From an uncultured Dorea sp. (GTDB lineage Bacteria; Bacillota; Clostridia; Lachnospirales; Lachnospiraceae): 39,972 nt of DNA. A program made the translations under genes and the position numbers. This document shows, in pieces, positions 32,405 through 39,972 of the stretch. Within the stretch, counting starts at the first letter, position 1, and each line of letters starts with the position of its first letter. The stretch is from assembly GCA_910584575.1 (NCBI GenBank), contig CAJUBG010000033.1, forward strand, positions 1-39,972, given 5' to 3'. Below the pieces are notes generated by a model. The model searched no databases, was not told where the DNA came from, and worked only from the letters and a program-made list of their open reading frames with translations.

Positions 32405-33382
32405 CTACGCGCTGAATTTTACAATAAATATCTCCACGCTCATCACATCATTCAGCCGCCCTGTCTTCACCATTTCTTCCATATTGGCAGCCTCCTCCAT
32501 AATATCACGAAGCTCTGCCTTGGTAAACGTCCTGCTCTGCTGCATGTATTTTCCCGCAACAAAGGGATGGAGTTTCGCCGTCTTTGCAATCTGGGATTTA
32601 TCGTTTCCCCTCCCCATCAAATCCTTTACCTCCAACAGAAGCTTGAACTGGCGCGCCAAAAGATAAAGAATCCGCATTGGCGGCTCTTTCAGCGCAAGCA
32701 GATCGTAATAGTAATTCAAAGCCAGTCTTTGCTTTTTTGCCGCAACCGCCTCAACCATATCAAAAATCTTATTAGAAATCTGGGTCGTACAGATATCGTC
32801 AATATCCGCGGCAGTAATCTCGTCCTGCCCCAATGTGTAAGAAAATAACTTTTCCAACTCCTTTTCCAGATTCTCCATATCCGTACCTGTCTTGGACACC
32901 AGATAGCGGGCGGTAGATTCCTTAATCTGCCGCCCCTCTCTCTTTACATTGCCCGCAATCCAGTAGAGCAGCGTTTTCTCGTCCTGCCGCCCCATCTCCA
33001 CGATCCGGCCTTTATCCTTCACAGCCTTGTACATCTTTCCCCGCTTGTCCACTTCATTTTCAATAAAGAGAATACATACGGTATCTGGCATGGCCTTAAT
33101 ATAGTCCGCCATCTCCGGCGTGGCATTCTTGAAAAAACCGGAATTCTCCACCACCACCAACCGCCTCTCGGCAAAAAACGGCATGGTCTCCGCCAGATCG
33201 ATAATCTCCGCCGGATTGATTCCTTTTCCCTCATAATACGCATAGTTCATGGTATCCCCGTCCGGAACCACGGCTTTTGTCATCCGGTCCTTGTACTGCT
33301 TCTTCAGATACGTCTCCTCCCCGTACAGGAGATAGACACTCTTAAACTGTCCGGATTTGATATCTTCATTCAGACTTTTCAT
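32405..33382 (-). CDS. holA: DNA polymerase III delta subunit
   Basis: A 325-residue clamp-loader subunit that opens the sliding clamp. It begins MKSLNEDIKSGQFKSVYLLYGEETYL, a typical HolA start, with FFAERRLVVVENSGFFK in the ATPase-like domain and the C-terminal collar segment LLARQFKLLLEVKDLMGRG. Full length. Directly downstream of the hydroxy-acid dehydrogenase gene, with only 3 nt between them. Confidence 0.95.
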   Translation of the reverse strand: MKSLNEDIKSGQFKSVYLLYGEETYLKKQYKDRMTKAVVPDGDTMNYAYYEGKGINPAEIIDLAETMPFFAERRLVVVENSGFFKNATPEMADYIKAMPDTVCILFIENEVDKRGKMYKAVKDKGRIVEMGRQDEKTLLYWIAGNVKREGRQIKESTARYLVSKTGTDMENLEKELEKLFSYTLGQDEITAADIDDICTTQISNKIFDMVEAVAAKKQRLALNYYYDLLALKEPPMRILYLLARQFKLLLEVKDLMGRGNDKSQIAKTAKLHPFVAGKYMQQSRTFTKAELRDIMEEAANMEEMVKTGRLNDVMSVEIFIVKFSA

Positions 33383-33385
33383 GGA

Positions 33386-34399
33386 CTACCTTACCATATC
33401 TCTCGTAATCTCCTCCAGAGAATGCGCACCGCACATAGCCATAGCATCCTCCAGCTCAGAAATCAGTTTCGCGGTGTAAACCTTCACCCCTTCTGCCGCC
33501 CCGCCATATACGGCAGTCACGAACGGACGTCCAATCAGAACCGCATCTGCGCCAAGCGCAAGAGCCTTAAATACGTCCACTCCGGAACGGATTCCACCGT
33601 CAACGAAAATCTTCATATCATTTCCTACTGCGTCGGCAATCTCCTCTAACACCTCCGCCGTTGCCGGACACTGATCAAGCACGCGTCCGCCGTGGTTCGA
33701 CACAACGATTGCCGATGCTTTGGCTTCCTTTGCCTTAAGAGCGCCCTTTACAGTCATGACTCCCTTCACCACAAACGGCACTCCTGCGATATCCACAATC
33801 TCCTTTAAATCCTCCACAGACTTGCTTCCTGCCGGCGGAGTCAGATTCTTCAAAAACGGAAGCCCTGCGGCGTCGATATCCATTGCAACGGCAAAAGAAC
33901 CGCACTCCTTAATCAAGGCCAGCTTCTCCTTCAATGTGTTGATATCCCAGGGCTTCACCGTCGGGATTCCGGCCCCGCCCTTTTTCCCGATAGCCTTTGT
34001 AGCCGCCTCCATGACTGCCGGATTGGTACCGTCTCCCGTAAATGCGGCTATCCCCGCATCCGCACAGGCTGACACCAGGATATCGTTGTATTCCAAATCG
34101 TCATATTTATCGCCATAGTGAAGCTTCATGGCTCCGATTGGCGCGGCAAAAATCGGCGCCTTAAAAGTCCTCCCAAATAAGTTAAGAGAAGTATCCACAG
34201 GCTTATTCTCGCAGATTGTATCCATATTCACGAAAATCTCCTGCCATTTATTATAATTCCGAATTGCCACGGTTCCGGTTCCTTTCGCGCCAGGCCCCGG
34301 AATCTTACTGCCGCATGCCTTTCCGTTACAAACCGGACACGCCTTGCAGATCTCTCCTACGCAAGTTCTTGCATTTGCTAATACTTCTTCATATAACAT
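33386..34399 (-). CDS. FMN-dependent alpha-hydroxy-acid dehydrogenase with an N-terminal cysteine cluster
   Basis: A 337-residue TIM-barrel FMN enzyme. The catalytic and flavin-binding segment is IVVSNHGGRVLDQCPATAEVL (His is the catalytic base), followed by KIFVDGGIRSGVDVFKALALGADAVLIGRPF, the FMN phosphate site. Such enzymes oxidise L-lactate, glycolate or related acids. The N-terminus carries C13, C18, C21, C24 and C29 (C-x4-C-x2-C-x2-C-x4-C), a ferredoxin-like pattern that the aerobic lactate oxidases lack, so electrons may pass to an iron-sulfur cluster rather than to oxygen (inference). Start behind GGAGGAAAAG. It overlaps the acyltransferase gene by 11 nt. Confidence 0.88.
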   Translation of the reverse strand: MLYEEVLANARTCVGEICKACPVCNGKACGSKIPGPGAKGTGTVAIRNYNKWQEIFVNMDTICENKPVDTSLNLFGRTFKAPIFAAPIGAMKLHYGDKYDDLEYNDILVSACADAGIAAFTGDGTNPAVMEAATKAIGKKGGAGIPTVKPWDINTLKEKLALIKECGSFAVAMDIDAAGLPFLKNLTPPAGSKSVEDLKEIVDIAGVPFVVKGVMTVKGALKAKEAKASAIVVSNHGGRVLDQCPATAEVLEEIADAVGNDMKIFVDGGIRSGVDVFKALALGADAVLIGRPFVTAVYGGAAEGVKVYTAKLISELEDAMAMCGAHSLEEITRDMVR

Positions 34400-35546
34400 C
34401 TTTCTTTTCCTCCATTTTCTTTATTCTATTATAGTTCCATCTGCCTGTCAGCCGACGGAATGCTTCTGCCAATGTAAACGTAATGAAATAATTTAAAACC
34501 ATCACAAAGATACGGCTAGCTGTACCGCTGCCCGTCAGCCCGAAATACGCAAAATAGCCGTAGATTACCGGATGGATTAAAAACATATACGCGGAATCGT
34601 TTCCCAATATTACAAGCGGCCTTAAAGACAAGCTTCTGGTGAGGATTCCCTTAGAGCTGTGCAGACTCCATAAAAGTACAGTATTGGGGATAATCCATAC
34701 CACACTCCTCACCAGCCATTCCGGTATGGACACACAGAAAATCAGCATGGCAATCATGATTCCAAAGATTATGCCGAGAATCGCGGATATTTTCCCAAAT
34801 GGCAACGATAAACCGGCTTCTGCCGCTGAAAGTCTGTCATCCTCACAGGAGAACGCGTCACAAAATACCCTCTGGGTAAACATTCCCACAATCATTGCAG
34901 TCATATACTCTCCCAGACGCGATAAAGGGAAAATGTAAATCCAGTATTCTATATTCCAGTCCGTCCGCCCAATCAAAAAACAATAGCTAAACTGTAAGAT
35001 CCATATGGCAAGTATAGCTTTAAGCGCTGTCTTGAATCTTTTATTCTCCAACATATGCGCTGTCTTATGAAGCAGCGCAGGCGTCAAAAGACTGATGACT
35101 GCATAGGCGGACAAAAACCAGGAAACACCGTTAAATCCCCAGTAATACTTGGGATACAGGGATTTTGTCAGAGTAACGCTCATCAGAAATACAAGCCCCC
35201 AGAACACAAACCCCGACAGCCCGCTTTGGCGTATCTGCTCAGGGATTCCGGAAACAGGGATACACAGAAGCGTCATGATGATATGCAGCAGGTACAGCTT
35301 CTTTATGTGGCGCAGCATGTAAAAGATACTGCCCTTTAAGTCCTTTGGGGGATGTTTTCCATTAGACCAGGATATACCGTTCAGATAACCGCTTAACATG
35401 AAAAACATGCTGACTGACCATGCCGCATATGTGGACAAACCAGGATTATTATAATGGTAGAAAATGATTCCTGCCAATGCGACGGCTCGCAGACCCTGGA
35501 ATGCTTCAATCTTTGTATTTAACGAAACCGCGGTTTCCTTCCCCAT
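34389..35546 (-). CDS. Acyltransferase 3 family membrane protein
   Basis: A 385-residue integral membrane protein with about ten hydrophobic helices. The N-terminal signature is EAFQGLRAVALAGIIFYHYN, with the Arg and the His (HYN) of the acyltransferase 3 active region, followed by VSMFFMLSGYL. Members acetylate or otherwise acylate surface sugars and peptidoglycan. The substrate is unknown. No extra SGNH domain is present. The 3' end overlaps the hydroxy-acid dehydrogenase start, so both may be cotranscribed from the promoter at 35613-35641. Confidence 0.9.
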   Translation of the reverse strand: MGKETAVSLNTKIEAFQGLRAVALAGIIFYHYNNPGLSTYAAWSVSMFFMLSGYLNGISWSNGKHPPKDLKGSIFYMLRHIKKLYLLHIIMTLLCIPVSGIPEQIRQSGLSGFVFWGLVFLMSVTLTKSLYPKYYWGFNGVSWFLSAYAVISLLTPALLHKTAHMLENKRFKTALKAILAIWILQFSYCFLIGRTDWNIEYWIYIFPLSRLGEYMTAMIVGMFTQRVFCDAFSCEDDRLSAAEAGLSLPFGKISAILGIIFGIMIAMLIFCVSIPEWLVRSVVWIIPNTVLLWSLHSSKGILTRSLSLRPLVILGNDSAYMFLIHPVIYGYFAYFGLTGSGTASRIFVMVLNYFITFTLAEAFRRLTGRWNYNRIKKMEEKKDVI

Positions 35547-35612
35547 CCTTTTCCCTCTCCCTAGCCTGTCCTGCTGTCTCCTTGATACGCCCAGTGTGCA
35601 TCCGATAGACTT

Positions 35613-35641
35613 AGTATAATGTAGATGTTTTACTTTTACAA
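35613..35641 (-). promoter_or_regulatory. Sigma-A promoter of the acyltransferase gene
   Basis: On the minus strand TTGTAA (35636-35641), a 17-bp spacer and TATACT (35613-35618), about 70 bp before the start. Confidence 0.65.
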
Positions 35642-35653
35642 GGTTTTTAATAT

Positions 35654-37345
35654 CTATTTTTCTGCCAGAAGCACCTTACAACGTTTTTTATAACATGCGA
35701 TTCCATATTTTAAAATATTCTCTACCCCGTCGTCTTCAAGGTCGTCTTCATATCTGGTATACTCTATCTGTTTTAACGCTTCTTTACATGCCGCGTCAAG
35801 CCTCCCGTCATGGGCATACTTTAACTCAATTATGATTCCCATATCCCCGGTATCCGGTTCAGCAAGGATATCCGCATAGCCTTCTCCTAACTCCCGATTG
35901 GAAGATACTCCCCACCGAGTTTTGACCCCCAGAATTCCAATCAAAATTCCGTGATAGAAGTTTTCTTTCATTTCGTTTCTTACGGCTGTGTCACGTATAC
36001 TGATGGTTCTTTTTAAATACTCTGTGAAAATCTTCTCTACATTCTCCGCGTCTCCCTTTTGCAGGGCATCACAAAAACAGCTCAGGGTTTCCCCGTCCTT
36101 TTTGACATTCTCCTTGAAAAACTCCATAATCTTCGTCTCAAAAATATCCCGAATCTCCAGATTCGGAATTGCCAGCTTCATCTGTCTTCCTTCCGCTTTT
36201 CCTCTCTGAGTCAGATAACCGGTCATAAAAAGCAGACTCCAAATATTATCAATCGTCTCATAAATCTCTGGATAAGTCAGCTCCTGGTGAATTTCTTTCG
36301 TGATAGCTTCTCCGGCTGTCAGGCGTTCAATCTCCCGCTTTGTCGCAGCATTTGCCGATTCCTGAATAAACCGTTTTACTGCGTCATTGCTGCTGGTGTT
36401 AATCCAGTAATTCTCCGGCTGTGCCTCTCTATCGTCCAGCAAAGCGTCACAGTAATTCAAAACATCCCACGGACAGTATACATCCACATTTCCGAAACGA
36501 TATCCGTCATACCAATTCTTTGCCGCCTCATAACTTTCCGGATACCCATAATACTCCAAAAGCTCTTTAACCTCTGTATCTGTAAATCCAAAATATTCGT
36601 CAAAACGTACATCCGTAACGGAACGGACCTTCAGATTGTTGAGTCCGGTAAAAATGCTCTCTTTTGAAATCCGAAGGCACCCTGTCAGTACGGCAAATTT
36701 CAGGCTGTTATTCGTCTTTAGCGCCTGTCCTAGAAAATTGCGAATCAAAGTAACCATCTGGTCATAGTATCCGTTGGCATGTGCCTTGGCCAGCGGGACG
36801 TCATATTCATCAATCAACAGGATAACTTTTGTCCCATGGTGCTTTTCTAATAATTCTGATAGTACCCGCAAACTGCTGCTAAATACCGCTTCCGACATGT
36901 TATCATCCAGAAGCTTCCGGTATTCAGCTTTGTCCTGTTCACTTAAAGCATCACTCTCCAGAAGATACTGTACTTTTGCAGGAACCCTTTTCAAAATCTG
37001 AACTGCCATTTGAAACGCCGCCTCATAAGACAACGAGCTGATTTCTTTCAGTGAAATTGAAAGAACCGGATATTTTCCCATATATTCTTTGCAAAGCACA
37101 GTTTCCTTCGAGATTTCCAATCCATTAAAAATACTTTTATCCCCATTCAATGAAAAAAAATGTTCCAGCATGCTCATATTCAATGATTTCCCGAATCTCC
37201 GCGGACGGGTAAACAGATTTACTGATCCCCAATTATGGAGTAAATCGGCAATAAGCCCTGTTTTATCGACATAGTAAAAATCTTCTTTCCTAATATCTTC
37301 AAAATTTTCAATCCCAATCGGTAGTTTCTTCTTACACATCTCCAT
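35654..37345 (-). CDS. AAA-ATPase-like protein with C-terminal PD-(D/E)XK nuclease-like domain
   Basis: A 563-residue protein of the predicted AAA-ATPase (PF09820) plus PDDEXK_9 (PF08011) architecture. N-terminal KLPIGIENFEDIRKEDFYYVDKT, nucleotide-binding RPRRFGKSLNMSML, and Walker B-like VILLIDEYDVPLAKAH. The C-terminal domain has GEGYADIL then GIIIELKY, the D and E-x-K of the nuclease fold. The family occurs in many copies in gut Bacteroides and clostridia, and its function is unknown. The start at 37345 matches the paralogue and follows GAAGGAG at 11 nt; the longer frame upstream has no support. A second, truncated copy lies at 27060-27980. Confidence 0.88.
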   Translation of the reverse strand: MEMCKKKLPIGIENFEDIRKEDFYYVDKTGLIADLLHNWGSVNLFTRPRRFGKSLNMSMLEHFFSLNGDKSIFNGLEISKETVLCKEYMGKYPVLSISLKEISSLSYEAAFQMAVQILKRVPAKVQYLLESDALSEQDKAEYRKLLDDNMSEAVFSSSLRVLSELLEKHHGTKVILLIDEYDVPLAKAHANGYYDQMVTLIRNFLGQALKTNNSLKFAVLTGCLRISKESIFTGLNNLKVRSVTDVRFDEYFGFTDTEVKELLEYYGYPESYEAAKNWYDGYRFGNVDVYCPWDVLNYCDALLDDREAQPENYWINTSSNDAVKRFIQESANAATKREIERLTAGEAITKEIHQELTYPEIYETIDNIWSLLFMTGYLTQRGKAEGRQMKLAIPNLEIRDIFETKIMEFFKENVKKDGETLSCFCDALQKGDAENVEKIFTEYLKRTISIRDTAVRNEMKENFYHGILIGILGVKTRWGVSSNRELGEGYADILAEPDTGDMGIIIELKYAHDGRLDAACKEALKQIEYTRYEDDLEDDGVENILKYGIACYKKRCKVLLAEK

Positions 37346-37406
37346 TTTCTTCCACACTCCTTCCATTCGCAGACCTGCTTTCCTATTGCGGATTATCTTA
37401 AAATAC

Positions 37407-37435
37407 ATTATACCAACTAAACAAAGGCATTTCCA
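37407..37435 (-). promoter_or_regulatory. Probable promoter of the full-length AAA-nuclease gene
   Basis: On the minus strand TGGAAA (37430-37435), a 17-bp spacer and TATAAT (37407-37412), about 60 bp before the start. The -35 is weak. Confidence 0.5.
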
Positions 37436-37463
37436 CAAAAAATTGGCTGCACGGATTTACAAG

Positions 37464-37539
37464 ATATACCCAAGGGCACACCGTAATACATACCTTTCAG
37501 ATAGGTGGACTTTGTCCAGCAAGGTATGTTATAGTATAC
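37464..37539 (+). repeat. Diverged copy of the structured repeat, upstream of the barnase gene
   Basis: Shares TATACCCAAGGGCACACCG and GGTGGACTT-GTC with the 63-bp units at 38487-38612, but the hairpin between them is changed in both arms (ACCT/AGGT in place of GCCCC/GGGGC). An outer stem CATACCTT (37489-37496) with AAGGTATG (37521-37528) takes the place of TATACAT/ATGTATA. Its 3' end holds a promoter-like TTGTCC, 17 bp, TATACT that could drive the barnase gene. Confidence 0.7.
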
Positions 37540-37558
37540 TCAAGGAGGACTTATTGAC

Positions 37559-38113
37559 ATGAAACATATTTTAGAGAACCGCATTAAGAATCATGTAAAA
37601 GCAAAAAAATGGCTGCAATATTTTCTGGCTTCACTATTAATCTTTATGCTGACAATAACCGGATGCGGCGCGGTAAAGGAAAATGATAACGGGAATACAG
37701 GCGATACTGCTGTCAGCAAGACTGTGGAAAACGAACCGGATACGCCGCCGGAAGAAGCATCAGAACCGGCGGAGGACGGAACATACAGCAGTAAAGACGA
37801 CGTAGCGCGGTACATCTATATCTATGGACATCTTCCGTCCAATTTTATAACAAAAAAGGATGCCGAAAAACTGGGTTGGCAGGGCGGCTCTTTAGAACCC
37901 TACGCACCGGGTAAATGCATCGGCGGCAGCCATTTCGGCAACTATGAGGGGATTTTACCAGAGAAGGAAGGCCGAACATATACGGAATGTGATATCGACA
38001 CCTTGGGGGCTGACAAGCGCGGTGCGAAGCGAATCGTATTTTCCAACGACGGCCTGATCTATTATACAGAGGATCATTATGAATCCTTTGAGCTTTTATA
38101 TGGAGAAGACTGA
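37559..38113 (+). CDS. Barnase-like ribonuclease anchored as a lipoprotein
   Basis: A 184-residue predicted lipoprotein: a basic N-terminus, a hydrophobic segment (about 19-33) and the lipobox LTITGC with Cys36. An acidic, Pro-rich linker (about 38-75) leads to a barnase domain (about 76-181). Active-site residues of barnase are all present: K99 (K27), E143 (E73), R154 and R158 (R83, R87) and H173 (H102), in YTECDID, KRGAKRIVFS and EDHYESF. Secreted Bacillus barnase is not lipid-anchored; here it would sit on the outer face of the membrane. Start behind AAGGAGGAC. The barstar gene follows after 2 nt. Roles in competition, self-defence or RNA scavenging are open. Confidence 0.9.
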   Translation: MKHILENRIKNHVKAKKWLQYFLASLLIFMLTITGCGAVKENDNGNTGDTAVSKTVENEPDTPPEEASEPAEDGTYSSKDDVARYIYIYGHLPSNFITKKDAEKLGWQGGSLEPYAPGKCIGGSHFGNYEGILPEKEGRTYTECDIDTLGADKRGAKRIVFSNDGLIYYTEDHYESFELLYGED

Positions 38114-38115
38114 AC

Positions 38116-38391
38116 ATGTACACATGTATATTAAACGGTAAACTGATTACGGACAGGGAAATGCTGCATAGAGCCTTGGCAGAGCTTCCGGTATTTCCGG
38201 ACTGGTATGGAAGGAATCTGGACGCTCTGCATGACTGCCTCACAGATGTGCAGGAGGAGGTATGGATTCGCATCCAAAACGGAAATGACCTTACCTTACA
38301 TCTGGGGAATTATGCCGCCGCATTTCTGAATGTACTCGCCGCGTCGGCAGAGGAAAATAAAAAGATACATTATGTGGTTGAAACGGACTAA
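38116..38391 (+). CDS. Barstar-like ribonuclease inhibitor
   Basis: A 91-residue barstar. The inhibitory helix WYGRNLDALHDCLTD aligns with YYGENLDALWDCLTG of Bacillus barstar: the key Asp35 and Asp39 are kept (D36 and D40), Tyr29 is replaced by Trp, and Trp38 by His. It probably protects the cytosol against the RNase made by the preceding gene before export. The start is 2 nt after the barnase stop, behind GGAGAAG, so the pair is coexpressed. No signal peptide, as expected for a cytosolic inhibitor. Confidence 0.92.
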   Translation: MYTCILNGKLITDREMLHRALAELPVFPDWYGRNLDALHDCLTDVQEEVWIRIQNGNDLTLHLGNYAAAFLNVLAASAEENKKIHYVVETD

Positions 38392-38412
38392 AATAAGCAA
38401 TCATTTTTCTGG

Positions 38413-38442
38413 CTGGAATCCTGCCAAATGCAGAGATTCCAG
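38413..38442 (+). terminator. Hairpin after barstar
   Basis: An 8-bp stem CTGGAATC (38413-38420) with GATTCCAG (38435-38442) and a 14-nt loop lies 22 nt after the barstar stop. No T run follows, so termination is uncertain. Confidence 0.4.
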
Positions 38443-38486
38443 TCATTCACTACGCACCTGCCTTTTCCCCATTCTCCTATACGAGA

Positions 38487-38612
38487 GTATACCCAAGGGC
38501 ACACCGCTATACATGCCCCTATCGGGGCGGGTGGACTTCGTCAATTAATGTATACCCAAGGGCACACCGCTATACATGCCCCTATCGGGGCGGGTGGACT
38601 TCGTCAATTAAT
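38487..38612 (+). repeat. Two perfect tandem copies of a 63-bp structured repeat
   Basis: Units 38487-38549 and 38550-38612 are identical, and GTATAC at 38613 begins a third. Each unit starts with TATACCCAAGGGCACACC, holds the hairpin GCCCC-TATC-GGGGC (first at 38515-38528) and continues with GGGTGGACTTCGTC. TATACAT (38508-38514) pairs with ATGTATA (38548-38554), enclosing the hairpin. The second unit overlaps the 3' end of the GH32 gene. A plus-strand reading frame through the units only reflects the 21-codon period. Confidence 0.9.
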
Positions 38613-39972
38613 GTATACTTCACAACATCAAGCTTCGCAATTCCGTCTGCAAAAAATGAAATCCTGTCTGCCTCCTGGTCGGTATACATAGTAGCAGAAA
38701 GAACCTGCTCTCCGTCATTTACAAAGACTTCCACACTGAAACGGTCCAGAATAATCCTCAGCTTCAATTCTCCATCCACAGGATTTACCAGGCTGCGCCT
38801 CTGATGGATAATGGCCCTTCTGGAACCGGAGAACTTCCGGTCCACCTTCAGGATAGATTCTCTGGGACGGAAACTAAGCGAGGTCCAATATCTGTCATTC
38901 TGGGCGAAACGGACGGCAAACTTCTGATACAGTTCTTCCCCGTCGGCTGGCCGGATACTAATCTCCATATCCACCCTTCTGCCCTTCATCCCTTCCAGCT
39001 CTACCAATCCTGAAACTGACACATCCGTATATTCCACTCGATTGCGCCGCATAGCGTCCAACTCCCTGACAGGCTTCTGGTACAGCCTGCCGTTTTTCAG
39101 AGATAATTCCCTTGGAAGACTCATCTGTCCAAACCAGGGCTCCTCCGGAGAACGGATCCCGCAGGCATCCCAGTTCTGCATCCAGCCAATCATAATCCGG
39201 CGGCCATCCGGAGTTAATACCGTCTGAGTCGCATAAAAATCAATCCCGTAGTCAATAGACTGGTTATACATCTCCTTGAATGTACCGACTTCTTCGTCAT
39301 AATCTCCAATCAGGCAGAGCGTTCCGTTTCCATTATGATATTCAAATCCTTCGGGCAGCATATCCTGGGGGCTTGTAAGCAGTATCCATTTCCCGTCCAG
39401 CTCAAAGAAATCCGGACATTCCCACATCTTCCCGAACCGTTCATGGTTAGAAACCAGCACGCTCTTGAACTTCCAGTGGAATCCATCCTCGCTTGTATAC
39501 AGCAATATCTGCCCGCTGCCGTCAGCCGGACGGTTCCCCACAACACAGGCATATGTTCCGTCGGCCTGCCTCCACATCTTAGGATCACGGAAGTCGAACC
39601 TGCTGCTGCCCTCCGGAATGTCCTGCTCATCCAGAACAGGATTCTGTTCATATTTCTCATAATCAATCCCGTCGCCTACGGCAATGCACTGTGTCTGTAC
39701 TTCCCTGTAAACATCCCGTTCCTGATGCTCCTTTAACACACCGGTATACATCAGCAGATGCCTCCCGTCCGGCAATACCACCGCACTTCCGGAAAAACAC
39801 CCGTCCCTGTCATACGCCTCGTCCGGTGCAAGTGCGCAAGGAAGATACTCCCAGTGGAGCAGGTCGCTGCTGACCGCATGGCCCCAATGCATGGGGCCCC
39901 ATTTTGACTCGTAGGGATAATACTGATAAAACAAATGGTACTGGCCTTTATAATAGCAAAAGCCGTTGGGGT
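38582..39972 (-). CDS. GH32 beta-fructosidase (sucrose-6-phosphate hydrolase type), 5' end outside the window
   Basis: Partial gene, at least 463 residues, open at the window edge, where the frame reads ..(D)PNGFCYYKGQYHLFYQYYP, the end of the nucleophile motif NDPNG. The other GH32 signatures are present: FSGSAVVL, FDFRDPKMW (RDP, transition-state Asp) and ECPDFFEL (EC, acid/base Glu). A C-terminal beta-sandwich ends near ISFFADGIAKLDVVKYT. It cleaves terminal fructose from sucrose, sucrose 6-phosphate or fructans; no signal peptide can be judged as the start is missing. The last residues (LIDEVHPPR) and the TAG stop lie inside the 63-bp repeat unit, so the original C-terminus has been replaced or trimmed. 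Confidence 0.92.
   Translation of the reverse strand, partial: PNGFCYYKGQYHLFYQYYPYESKWGPMHWGHAVSSDLLHWEYLPCALAPDEAYDRDGCFSGSAVVLPDGRHLLMYTGVLKEHQERDVYREVQTQCIAVGDGIDYEKYEQNPVLDEQDIPEGSSRFDFRDPKMWRQADGTYACVVGNRPADGSGQILLYTSEDGFHWKFKSVLVSNHERFGKMWECPDFFELDGKWILLTSPQDMLPEGFEYHNGNGTLCLIGDYDEEVGTFKEMYNQSIDYGIDFYATQTVLTPDGRRIMIGWMQNWDACGIRSPEEPWFGQMSLPRELSLKNGRLYQKPVRELDAMRRNRVEYTDVSVSGLVELEGMKGRRVDMEISIRPADGEELYQKFAVRFAQNDRYWTSLSFRPRESILKVDRKFSGSRRAIIHQRRSLVNPVDGELKLRIILDRFSVEVFVNDGEQVLSATMYTDQEADRISFFADGIAKLDVVKYTLIDEVHPPR

Noticed and set aside
38487..38612. CRISPR array
   Set aside because: The units are directly contiguous without spacers and no cas genes are present.
38428..38691. Plus-strand frame encoding a repeated 21-residue peptide
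   Set aside because: The 63-bp period is a multiple of three, so any open frame repeats. It overlaps the GH32 gene and has no ribosome binding site. The DNA repeat itself is the signal.

Overview
The window looks like chromosomal DNA of an anaerobic low-to-mid-GC Firmicute, most likely a gut Lachnospiraceae-type Clostridium. The evidence is PolC-type DNA polymerase, a clostridial rho/rpmE/DUF1385/prmC/prfA cluster, DUF4364, an indolepyruvate:ferredoxin oxidoreductase, strong AGGAGG-type ribosome binding sites and clear sigma-A promoters. This placement is inferred from gene content, not from a search. No rRNA, tRNA, CRISPR array, prophage or transposase gene was seen.

Layout. 1-2 kb: an SseB-like protein, a BFD-type [2Fe-2S] protein and a ferritin in one minus-strand operon, followed by a strongly base-paired element (1627-1807) that looks like a structured RNA. 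2-6 kb: a four-gene operon iorA-iorB-paaK-ACT for ferredoxin-linked oxidation of aromatic 2-oxoacids and activation of aryl acids. 6-8 kb: a Nim-like flavoprotein and a divergent iron alcohol dehydrogenase whose promoter carries a dyad. 8-16 kb: an MnmM-like methyltransferase, polC, ispG, two small unknown genes and a PfkB sugar kinase. 16-24 kb: a chemoreceptor with a predicted extracytoplasmic zinc-binding CZB domain, an orphan AgrC-like histidine kinase, and the housekeeping set prfA, prmC, DUF1385, rpmE, rho. 24-27 kb: a plus-strand run of a YtqA-like radical SAM protein, DUF4364 and two half-size chromate transporter subunits.

27-29.4 kb is accessory and AT-richer. It holds a C-terminally truncated AAA-ATPase-like gene and, divergent from it, a fusion of an AraC-type DNA-binding domain to a domain collinear with the GyrB ATPase domain. 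That domain keeps the adenine and coumarin contact residues but has lost the metal-binding Asn and the glycine-rich lid. It is the most unusual protein in the window. 29.4-35.5 kb returns to housekeeping genes (hemW, lepA, holA), then an FMN hydroxy-acid dehydrogenase with an extra cysteine cluster and an acyltransferase.

35.6-40 kb is a second accessory stretch. It contains a full-length paralogue of the truncated AAA gene, a membrane-anchored barnase lipoprotein with its barstar immunity gene, and a GH32 beta-fructosidase cut by the window edge. The barnase-barstar pair is bracketed by copies of a structured repeat: one diverged copy upstream and two perfect 63-bp tandem copies downstream. 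The repeat also encodes the last residues and stop codon of the GH32 enzyme.
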